Of a DNA stretch of 64,000 nt, positions 35,614 to 44,089 are shown in pieces. Each line of letters starts with the position of its first letter. Position 1 is the stretch's first letter. The notes beneath the pieces are model-generated. The model saw only the letters and a list, made by a program, of their open reading frames with translations, ran no database searches and was not told where the DNA came from. Both the position numbers and the translations under genes were made by a program. Source of the stretch: Aurantiochytrium sp. KH105 (taxonomy: Eukaryota > Sar > Bigyra > Thraustochytrida > Thraustochytriidae); assembly GCA_003116975.1 (NCBI GenBank), contig BGKB01000034.1:310001-374000 (forward strand). Reading direction: 5' to 3'.

Positions 35614-37365
35614 TTAGAGGTTGTTCTCGAGGTTGACAATCGAGTTCTTGGCCTCAGCGGGGCACTGGCCACCAATGTAGAAGGGGATGTCCTTGTCGCC
35701 CTTGGGGATGCGGCCAGGGTAGCCGACCATGTGGTCAATAAGCATGTTCTGGAAGCGGTGGATGGTCTCCTCGAAGCGGAAGGAGACGCGGCCGCCGCGG
35801 TAGGACTTGTTCTTGACACCCTCCTGGACCATCTCGCAAATGTCAATATCCTCGCGGTTGGTCATGTCGTAGAAGTCGAACATGGCGTCGATCTTGGCGT
35901 TGAGAACATCAGTCTCCTCCTTGACGGCAGCGTCCTCAATGACGCTGGGGTGGACGAGGAGGTTGGCGTGCTCGATGGTGGTGGTGGGCGAGGTGGGGTC
36001 GAGGCGGACAACGAAGATGTGGCTGGGGAGGAGGAAGTAGAAGATGTTGGGGAAGAGCTGGTGGAAGACACCGGTGAGCTTGCAGTCCTCGGCGAGACCA
36101 GGGAAGGAGGGAAGGACGGCCGGGTCAATGGGGGTGCCGCCGTTGGTGAGGGGGCGGGTCACGAAGGAGACGGCCATGGAGGCGCCCTGCTCGCGGTGGT
36201 GGTCATCAACGCGGGAGACGTTGCAGAGAGCGGGGTGCACGCTGGGGAGATGGTAGTACTCCATGAAGTTCTCGGCGAGGAGCTTCCAGTTGGCCTTGGA
36301 GTCGTACTTGTGCTCGCGCACGCTGACGAGGCTCTCGAGGTCGTAGGACTCGAGCTGCTTGGCGACGTCGCCGAGGTAGGTCTCGACGGGGGGCACCTCC
36401 TCCTCGGAGGCGAGGGTGGCGAAGACGAAGCAGCCCCACTGCTCGACGCGGACCTTGAAGAGGGAGAAGTCCTTCTTGTCGAAGGCGTCGATGTGGGCGG
36501 TGTCGAAGGCCTGCATGATGCTCTCCATTTGGTCGCAGGCGCCGGAGGCCTTGGCCTCGGCGGTGGCCTTCTCGGCGGCGGCGGCGCTGGCGATGACGCG
36601 CTGCTCGGCCTCGGCGACCTCGGCGGCGGCCTCCTCATCGGTGAGGCCGGAGGCGCCGACGGCGGCCTGCTTCTTCTTGGCCTTGGTCTTGTTCTTGGAC
36701 TCCTTGAAGGTGCCGGTCTTGGCGTCGTAGCGGTCACCGCCCTCTACGGTGTCCCACATGGGGGTGGCGAGGAGGCGTCCATCGAGGGCGTATCCCCAGC
36801 GGTGGTACGGGCAGGAGATGACGGGGTAGCGACCGTCCTTGCGGACGAGCTTGGAGCCGCGGTGGCGGCAGACGTTGCGGAAGCCGTTGAGCTTGCCGGA
36901 CTTGTCGCGGACGGCGAAGATGGGCTGGCCGGCGAGCTCGGCGGTGATGGTGTCACCGGCCTGGCGGATCTGGTCGGCGAGACCGATGCAGACCCAGGAC
37001 TTGCCCCAGACGCGCTCCTTCTCGACCTCGTAGAACTCCTCGCTCTCGTAGGTCTCGGGGGAGAGCGTGTATGCCTGGTGGGGCGGACGGGTGACGGCGG
37101 CGTAGGTCTCCGGGGAGGTCCAGTCGATCTTCTCCTTGGTCTCGCGGACGACCGGGTCAAAGCTGGACTTGACGGTCTCGAAGTGGGCCTGAAAGACCTC
37201 CTGGCCGGCCTCGGGAGCGGCCTTTTGCTGCTGCGCCTGGGCGCCCTGGTTGAGGATGGTGGTGGCCGTGGGCGAGAACGCGCGCCTTGCGTCGCGCTTA
37301 AAGCTCACAGGTCGCGCCGCGGCGGCGGCCGCGCGGGCGCGCATCATGCTCGAGCGGGCGAGCAT
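35614..37365 (-). CDS. Mitochondrial Rieske non-haem iron oxygenase, quaternary-ammonium type (glycine betaine/choline/carnitine)
   Basis: The protein has a [2Fe-2S] Rieske motif (Cys166, His168, Cys185, His188; CRHRG and CPYHRW) and a catalytic domain with NWKLLAENFMEYYHLPSVHP. In that motif His372 and His377 bind mononuclear iron and the inter-centre bridging residue is Glu369. Glu rather than Asp at the bridge is known for carnitine monooxygenase CntA and seems shared by glycine-betaine demethylases (GbcA), whereas plant choline monooxygenase has Asp. The preferred reading is therefore betaine N-demethylation to dimethylglycine plus formaldehyde, with choline or carnitine as alternatives. 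The N-terminal ~40 residues (Arg/Ala/Ser-rich, no acids until residue 25) form a mitochondrial presequence. An ~85-residue Lys/Ala/Glu-rich insert (about 208-295) separates the two domains. No reductase partner is in the window. Codon bias is strong. Confidence 0.9.
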   Translation of the reverse strand: MLARSSMMRARAAAAAARPVSFKRDARRAFSPTATTILNQGAQAQQQKAAPEAGQEVFQAHFETVKSSFDPVVRETKEKIDWTSPETYAAVTRPPHQAYTLSPETYESEEFYEVEKERVWGKSWVCIGLADQIRQAGDTITAELAGQPIFAVRDKSGKLNGFRNVCRHRGSKLVRKDGRYPVISCPYHRWGYALDGRLLATPMWDTVEGGDRYDAKTGTFKESKNKTKAKKKQAAVGASGLTDEEAAAEVAEAEQRVIASAAAAEKATAEAKASGACDQMESIMQAFDTAHIDAFDKKDFSLFKVRVEQWGCFVFATLASEEEVPPVETYLGDVAKQLESYDLESLVSVREHKYDSKANWKLLAENFMEYYHLPSVHPALCNVSRVDDHHREQGASMAVSFVTRPLTNGGTPIDPAVLPSFPGLAEDCKLTGVFHQLFPNIFYFLLPSHIFVVRLDPTSPTTTIEHANLLVHPSVIEDAAVKEETDVLNAKIDAMFDFYDMTNREDIDICEMVQEGVKNKSYRGGRVSFRFEETIHRFQNMLIDHMVGYPGRIPKGDKDIPFYIGGQCPAEAKNSIVNLENNL

Positions 37366-37395
37366 TCTTCCTGAGGCGAGGATGCGCGGTTGCTT

Positions 37396-37411
37396 GCTGC
37401 TGCTGCTGCTG

Positions 37412-37449
<38 letters not shown>

Positions 37450-37450
37450 A
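37396..37450 (-). repeat. (CAG)n run in the 5' leader of the Rieske gene
   Basis: The plus strand shows (CTG)n interrupted once, which is (CAG)n on the transcribed sense strand, ending ~30 nt before the Rieske ATG. A similar AGC/CAG run precedes the sarcosine dehydrogenase ATG. Confidence 0.9.
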
Positions 37451-37748
37451 GTTGCGGTTTTGCTTCGGATGCTCGAGTTGAGAGTTTGCTGTGCTCGCCC
37501 CGCCGGTGCTTGCCGCCCCGCTTCCTCCCGCCTGCTTATCCCCCTTTACTTTTCCCAGCCCTTGTCTCGCCTTGCCGTGTCTTGTTTGTCTTTTCTTTTC
37601 CCATCCGCCCTCACCTAGCTATAGCTAACTAACACCCTCCGCGAGCACGGCTCTGCTTTTCCCGCTCGCCGCGCCGTAACGCCCTCGTGCGTCCACGCCG
37701 CCGAGGCGTCCCGGCCGCGAAGCGCGCGCAGCAGCCGCGAGCGGGCGA

Positions 37749-37791
37749 GCCAAGCCAAGCCAAGCCAAGCCAAGCCAAGCCAAGCCAAGCC
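37749..37791. repeat. (GCCAA)n pentanucleotide array
   Basis: More than eight consecutive GCCAA units. Confidence 0.95.
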
Positions 37792-38049
37792 GGGCCGGCA
37801 CGGCGCGCAGGGTCGGCGCGAGCGAGGCGGCGGCGCGAGGGAGGCGCGCGGCGGCGCCGTCGTCCAGGGGGCGGCGGCGGCTTTCTCGTTCGTCCGCTCG
37901 CGGCGCCGTTCTCTCAGGCGGCGAGGAGAGGCGGAAGCGAAAAGGAGGAGACCGCGCCTCGACTTCCTCCGCAGCCCGCGCGCACCGCGCTGTGGGCGCA
38001 GCCTGCGGAAGCACGCTGTGGGGACCCGCGCGCCCGCCCGTGCCTCGGG

Positions 38050-38090
38050 CGCCTTGCCTTGCCTTGCCTTGCCTTGCCTCGCCTCGCCTT
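38050..38090. repeat. (GCCTT)n pentanucleotide array
   Basis: About eight units, GCCTT with two GCCTC variants near the end. It is the reverse complement of the (GGCAA)n array at 40807. Confidence 0.95.
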
Positions 38091-40084
38091 GCTGGCTTGT
38101 TTGTTTGTTTATGTGTACGTCGCGTCGCGTCGCATTGTGTTGCATGTGGCGTGCGAGCATGCGCAGTGCCGACCGAGCCGAGCTCTCGCGCGCCTGCTCG
38201 CGAGCTCGATGCCGGCTTTTAGCAGCTTCTAGCAGGCCGGGCTGCTTGAAGACGCCGACCACGGCGTCGGTTCGCCGCCTGCAGCGCAGTGCAGTGCAGT
38301 GCAGCGGCCAGCACCTCGGCTGTAGCAGGCGGAAAGGCGGATGCCAGGCCCGGCAAAATGGAGAATGCTGGGGCAAAGTGGGAAAAAGTCAAAGTAACAG
38401 GAGAATTCGCACCCGCCCAAGCGGCCGCGCCGGCTGCGGGAGGGTGTGGGCGCCCGGCCTTTGACCCGCGGCGGCGGCGGCCTGCACGGGGGGGAAGGGG
38501 GCGGGAGGACATTTCCGGGGCACCCGCAGGAGCAGGGAAAAAGGGCGGCGGGGAACCGGCGCGAACGGAGGAGATCGCACGCCGTGGTCCCGGCGCGGCA
38601 CGGAGCAGATAGCGTGAAGTCGCGCGGCCGGCGCAGGCTGGCTGCCTGCCTGGCTGGGTGCAGGCTGCGTCTGTTCGTGCGTGTGCCAACGTTCGTTCCG
38701 CATGTACGTTCGTTCGTGCGAGCGAGCGAGCGGCCGGACGAGGCAGGGAGCCGGGCAGCACAGGCCGCGCATGCACACACGTACAAACACACGCACGCGC
38801 CGAGCCCACTCGCCATCGAGCGGCCTGCCGCAAGTGGCGCGAGGCGCGCCGCAAGTGCGCTATCGGCGGCCGCAAGTGCAGCCAGTTCTTGCTCGTTGTC
38901 TGCACTGCTGGCCGAGAGCGGGCGGGCGGGCGGTCAGAAGGTCAGCGCGGGCGCCCCTTTTCCTGCGCCCCACAGCGCGGGGCGACCTTGCGTTCCGCGA
39001 GGAGGCCCCGAGGTGCGCGGCGGAAGGGGTGGGGGCTGCGGGAAGCCGGCTGTGGGTGTGTGTGCGCCCTGACGAACCGTGAAGTCGCAGCGGCGGCGGC
39101 GGCGGCGGCGCGAGGGCCTAATGGGAATGAATGACTGCGGGCGGCGGCGGTTGGTCACGGAGAGAACGGGGCGGATTTTGAAATTTGATAGGGCGCAAGC
39201 AGGGCGGAACGGAGAGAACGGCCCGTCTGCTTGCGCGCTATCAGACAGGCGGGCGAGCAGGCCAAGCCAAGCTCGCTTGCAGAACCGCGACGGAGCGCGG
39301 GACGATGAGGACGCCGCGCCGGGCGCGGCCACGACGACGCGCCCGAGGACGAGCGGCGAGATCGGCGGGCGCGGGCCGGGCCTTCTGCGTCGCGCCGAGG
39401 CCTCGGCTGAGGCAGAGCGGGCGAGGCAGAGCGGGCGAGGCAGCTGCACTGCTGCGCGTCGCATCACGGAGGCCGCAAGATCGTTCGATCGATCGGTCGT
39501 TCGTTCGGCCTGGGCGCGTGAAGAAGAAGAGCGAGGCTGGGCTGCTCGTCGTGTTCGTTCTGCGAGGCGCGCTTAGCAGCGGCCGCGCCTACCTCGAACG
39601 CGGCGTCGGTCGCGTTCTTCTTGGAGCTCTTTCTGGGTTCTTTCTGCTCCTCCGACTCCAGCGCAGCGGCGTGATGATCCCGGGCGACTGCGGCGCGAAA
39701 AGGCGCGACGAGGCCCGCCGAAGCGTCCCACGCGTCCCACGTTCTGCTCTAACCCATCCCGCTCGACTCTGATCGCGCGTACGTCCTGCGTGCAAGGCAA
39801 TCGCCGCGTCGCCGAGACCGGTTTCTTGCGGCGCTTGCGTACGTCGTAGATAGAACCAGGCGGCAGGGGCGGCCCTGCACGATGAGAGCGCTGCGTCCGG
39901 GACGCGCGCGCGTGCCGCCGCTCGCTGTCGCTCGCTCGCTCGCGATCGCTGGACGCGGGAGGGAGGAGGGATGGACACAGGCGCGGCCGGGAAGAAGCCA
40001 AGCAAGCGCTTGAAGTCGAGATGAGCCGCGGCATCGAGCACGGAGCTCGCGGAGCAGCAGCAGCAGCTGCAGCAGCTGCAGCAG

Positions 40085-40104
40085 TGACTCATTTATATAT
40101 AAAT
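40085..40104. promoter_or_regulatory. TGACTCA element abutting a TATA palindrome
   Basis: TGACTCA (AP-1/Gcn4-type bZIP consensus) at 40085-40091 overlaps by one base the perfect palindrome ATTTATATATAAAT (40091-40104). This is the only AT-rich island in several kb of GC-rich DNA. It looks like a core promoter, but the transcript is unknown; a minus-strand open frame starts ~60 bp away (ATG 40034) without recognisable domains. Confidence 0.35.
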
Positions 40105-40603
40105 AAGCAGGGGCAGAGGCCTCGGACGCGGCTGCTGACGCTGCCGGGGACCGCCTGGTCCGGCGCGGTTTCCCGCGGTTCTTTTCGAGTCTCCTCGCGT
40201 GCGAAGTGTGCGGCCGGAACGCCTGTGTGGGGAGCTAGACACTCGGGCAGAGGTAGGAAAGTGTGGGCGGGATAAAGTGTGGGGTATGTGTGCGGGGGGG
40301 GGGAGAGGGAAGAACGGAGCTCGTGAAGCACGCCACGCAAGGCCAGAAAGAGCGCGCCGCCGATGCCGAGGCCGGTACCGGCTGGCTTCTCGGGCTCCCG
40401 CTCTGCGCTGCGCGTCCCTTCGCCCCCTCCGAGGCCTGCGCGGGCCGATCTGATCTGATCGGAGACAGAACCGGTCCCGCGGCCGGGCGGTTCCTGCGCA
40501 CGCACGGTGCGGCAGGGGGGAAGAGAGCGCGTGTGGCGACTGACTTTTCGCATGAATTTCACTTCACGCGTCAGCTTGCGTCCGCCCGTGCGTCACTTCG
40601 CGG

Positions 40604-40679
40604 CTGGTCTTCCTTGAGCCGGGTGCGATTCTCGCGTGCTTCACGCCTGGTCTTCTGTGAGCCGGGTGCGATTCTCGCG
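40604..40679. repeat. 33-bp direct repeat, 43-bp period
   Basis: Copies at 40604-40636 and 40647-40679 share CTGGTCTTC then GAGCCGGGTGCGATTCTCGC, with only two or three mismatches. Confidence 0.9.
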
Positions 40680-40806
40680 CGCGGCGAGCAGAGGAGAGAG
40701 GGCAAAGAGGCAGAGCGTGAAGTGGGCGCGCATCTGCGTGCAGCTGAAGCTGCAGTTGCACTGCGTGCGTGCGTGCGTGCGGCGACGGCAGCGAAAGCGT
40801 GGGGCC

Positions 40807-40846
40807 GCAAGGCAAGGCAAGGCAAGGCAAGGCAAGGCAAAGCAAG
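40807..40846. repeat. (GGCAA)n pentanucleotide array
   Basis: Seven units ending in an AGCAA variant, inverted relative to the (GCCTT)n array 2.7 kb away. Confidence 0.95.
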
Positions 40847-41064
40847 TGCGACCTGCGCGAGTTCTCACGCGATCTTTCACCGCGGATGTGCTGACTGGGG
40901 CTGAGGCACTTCGTTCTGGCGTGCGAAGAGGATAATGTGGACGCACGCACGTACCGAGTACCTTCGCCGCGACGGCGACGCGCTCGAGGCCAAAAGCGCC
41001 GGGACGCTCGGGACGCCGCGGCGAGAGCAGGCTGAGATGAGCGACCGAGCGAGCTTGCTTCACA

Positions 41065-41094
41065 CCAGCCAGCCAGCCAGCCAGCCAGCCAGCC
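41065..41094. repeat. (CAGC)n tetranucleotide array
   Basis: Seven uninterrupted CAGC units in GC-rich non-coding DNA. Confidence 0.9.
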
Positions 41095-42029
41095 GGGAGC
41101 GGGCAGCAAGCCAGCAACAACAGGAAGGGAGAACGGCGGCCGGTGGTCCAGCGAGGGCGAACTCATGACGCGTGCGGTGTGGATACCACTTCTCTATTGT
41201 GGTGAAGATCGAACGTCCGGGACGCACGCGGTCCCACTGGCGCCAAGAGCGCGCTGACTTCCGAACGCAGGGTCCAGATCGTCCTCGCGGTGTGGTATAT
41301 TGTATTCTACTTGCAGTGCGCAACAAGCACGAACGGCGTGAGAGAACTGGGATGGCCGGGACAGCCATTCTCAGGAGGTATCATATCATCTGCATAGCGA
41401 GCCAGCCGTTCGCCCGTTCGTCCCTCCGTTCGCTCGCTCGCGCCAGGAAATGTCTGCAGCTGGCTGCTGATGTGACTGTGAGTCCAATTGCGGGACGCAC
41501 GCGTTTGCTCTTATCGAAAAGTGCGCACGCTCAGGTTTCAGAGGTCGGGACGGCTCGCCGGGCCATCGCCGCAGCAGCCTCTCTGCTCGGGACGGTACAA
41601 GTCGCCGTGGACTACAACGACCAGTCACTTTACAAGCGTTTGTGCAGTACCTCAATGAGACGGACCGTTCTCACAATCGTTCTCAGCCAGCACTGCGAAC
41701 GAATGTGAACGCTGTGAAATAGCCTGCACTGCACTGGCGGTGCCGTTTGGAACAATGCAAAGAAGAACAAGCAAGATCACGTTGATACCTAGAAATTTGC
41801 ACGAACTTCAAGAGTAGCGTGCGGCCAGCAAGATTGCAAGAATCGCCAGCACCAAGAACTTCACGACGAGACTATCTCCCTCCCACCACGATCAAAGTCT
41901 CGTAAGACAGATCGTCAGGCTCAAGTTTAAGACTCCTTTGTCCATGTGCAGGCCAGACGGCAGAGCAAGATGGATTTCATCAAGAAGTGCCCAGCCAAAG
42001 CGAACTTGATGTCCAACTTATCGCACTCC

Positions 42030-42490
42030 GACGTGACGCCTTCTCCAGCGCGATGACTTCTCCAACGTGAAGCCTTCTTCAAAGCGACGCCCTCTCCAGC
42101 GCAATGTCTACTCCGGCGCAATGACTTCTTCAGCGTGACACCTTCTCCAACGCGGCGCTTTCTCAAGCGTGATGTTTTCCTAAGCGCGATGACCTCTCCA
42201 GCGTGAAGCCTCTTCAACGCAACACCTCTCCAGCGCAATGGATACTCCGGCGTAATGCATTCTTCAGCGCAATGCCTTCTTCAGCGTAGCGCCTTCTCAA
42301 ACGCGGTGCTTTCTCAAGTGTGATGCTTTCTTAAGCGTGACGCCTCTTCTCCACTATGGCACCTTCTCCAGACTGGTGGCTTCTCTAGCGCAAGGCCTTC
42401 TTTAACGCATTGCCTTTTCCAACGCATTGCCTTCTCCAACGCATTGCCTTCTCCGACGCGACGCCTTCTCCAGCGTGACGCTTTCTTGAT
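42030..42490. repeat. Degenerate 17-bp minisatellite
   Basis: About 26 head-to-tail copies of a 17-bp unit close to ATGCCTTCTCCAGCGCA, each diverged by several bases. A few units are 16 bp or otherwise irregular. Minus-strand open frames across it translate to repeats of Lys/Arg/Gly/Glu segments; these are a by-product of the repeat. Confidence 0.9.
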
Positions 42491-44089
42491 CGCAATTCTT
42501 GCGTGCTCCATACTCATCGCAGGCCAGCAGGCTATTCTGACTCCCGATCGACTTGGACTAGAGGTGCCCAAATTGTTTCTCGTCACCATGGCATGTGGAT
42601 GAAAGTGTCAGCATTCTCGAGAACGACGAGTTAAAGTGCATCTGTGCTTTCCACTGTCATGGTGGATGCCTTTGCTACAGTCCGTGGCTTGCATTCAAGG
42701 CGAAGACCAGCACGCTGCCGATGACTCCTGACGAGAATAGTATCCACTGTCGAGCCAGTCCTTACAACTTGACTCCCGATCATCACCATCATAGCGACGT
42801 ACGCGCTCGAGGAGCAAAGTGGTTCACAACGGCTTCATCAGGGAATGTATATTCTCGTTCAACTCGGAGACTTGCTACTAATGCCCGCTTCTTTCGACCG
42901 TGAGGCGTGCAACCTAAGATTGCAATTTTTGACAGACGGCAACGCCTCGAAAGACGAATGCTTACAACTATAGTCTGCGAGTTTTGCAAAAGGCGCTGTC
43001 TATGGAGCTACATCTCCCAGTGGATCGTGCGTACGCTCGTCATTCGTCCTTTGCACTTACAAGAGTGACGTGCCGGCCACGTGCAGCGTAGGCATTATCT
43101 TCTCGGGCACGAGCGGCAGGCGCGTCGGCGCGGATGCCGCTTGCGTCTATCGCGATCGTGTTTATTTTCTCGCCAAAGGGTCTCGTCGAGTCCACCAGGT
43201 TCAAACAGGCAGGATCTTTCTTTGGAGATCGGCAAAAGGTGCTGCCATTGCACCAGTGTAGTCTTTCATAGAAGGTGGGTGGTGAGCAGCATGGTTAATT
43301 TGATGGTGGAGAGGCGGAGATACTTGTCGTCTATCTTCTTGCATACTGTGAGCATCAGATAGGATTCTCAAAAAGCTTCTGTTCGTGCTCGAGCTCGTGC
43401 AGTCTCCTATCATCTTGACAAGATTCTCGCTGACCTTTAAGACGTCACGCTCTTGTAGTTTCGACAGATCCATACAGGTATTGAAGCTCTGAGCCTCAGG
43501 GCGCTTATGCAGTTGCTTGCAAGGCCGGCCGTGTCCTGGCGTTTGGATAAGAATGGGATAAGGATTGCCTTCTGGACTTGCGTCGGCGACACTGCAGATG
43601 TAGCTCTCCGGGGTTGATCGCACTTTCTGGGTTTGTGCATTGGCCTTTCCAGTCATTCCTTTCCTCGTTTTCGGCAGAGTTGGAACACGTTTTCTTTGAT
43701 AAGCGAATTGCTGAATTTCTATGCGCGAATATCCGGCAGAGTGCTGGCTTTGCAAATACTCCAGGCTCGTAGCTCGGATTTCGCAGCATGGTGGTACCTT
43801 CGTTCTTGTTTCTGATCAAAGTCTTTGGCATTTTTTTCGTCTCTTGCGTTGTAGGGCCTTCTGGCTGAAATATGCCTGCGTGCCTAAGGTATGCACTCGA
43901 TGTGGAGTCAGGTTGCGCGTCGCGAAGTTAAATAACATTTTCTCGAGAACTACGACACGAGAATGTTTGCTTTCGCGTACGAGTCATGATGCAGAGTATA
44001 TTGCAAAAACAAGCGCTGACGAATTTACGGAGTAGCAAGGGGCATGAGCAGTAGCTCCGAGTTTCTTGCTGGTGATTGCGAAATGAGCA
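42491..44089. other. Lower-GC unique sequence between two minisatellites, no gene recognised
   Basis: This 1.6-kb stretch is distinctly less GC-rich than its flanks. The longest frames (a 102-codon plus-strand frame at 42595-42903 and a 184-codon minus-strand frame at 43201-43755) have no recognisable motif and lack the codon bias of neighbouring genes. A decayed mobile element or old pseudogene is possible, but I see no transposase or reverse transcriptase motif and no terminal repeats. Confidence 0.45.

Larger units (their letters stand above)
37366..41750. other. GC-rich gene-free region with short tandem arrays
   Basis: About 4.4 kb has no recognisable protein despite many overlapping open frames on all strands, whose translations are Arg/Ala/Gly/Pro-rich. 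It holds a CTG run next to the Rieske start, pentanucleotide arrays (GCCAA, GCCTT, GGCAA), a 43-bp-period direct repeat, (CAGC)n, recurrent GTGAAGTCGC motifs, and one TGACTCA plus TATA-palindrome element. It could contain promoters or untranslated transcripts; none can be demonstrated. Confidence 0.5.

Noticed and set aside
35572..37374. 600-codon plus-strand frame antisense to the Rieske gene
   Set aside because: Mirror frame of a strongly codon-biased gene. Its Val/Leu/Gly/Glu-rich translation reflects the complement of GCC/CTC/GAG codons.
37366..41750. Many 100-230-codon frames in the GC-rich region
   Set aside because: Overlapping on all frames, Arg/Ala/Gly-rich, with translated simple repeats; no recognisable family.
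42491..44089. Possible decayed transposon in the lower-GC island
   Set aside because: No transposase, integrase or reverse-transcriptase motif, no terminal inverted repeats and no target-site duplication could be found by eye.
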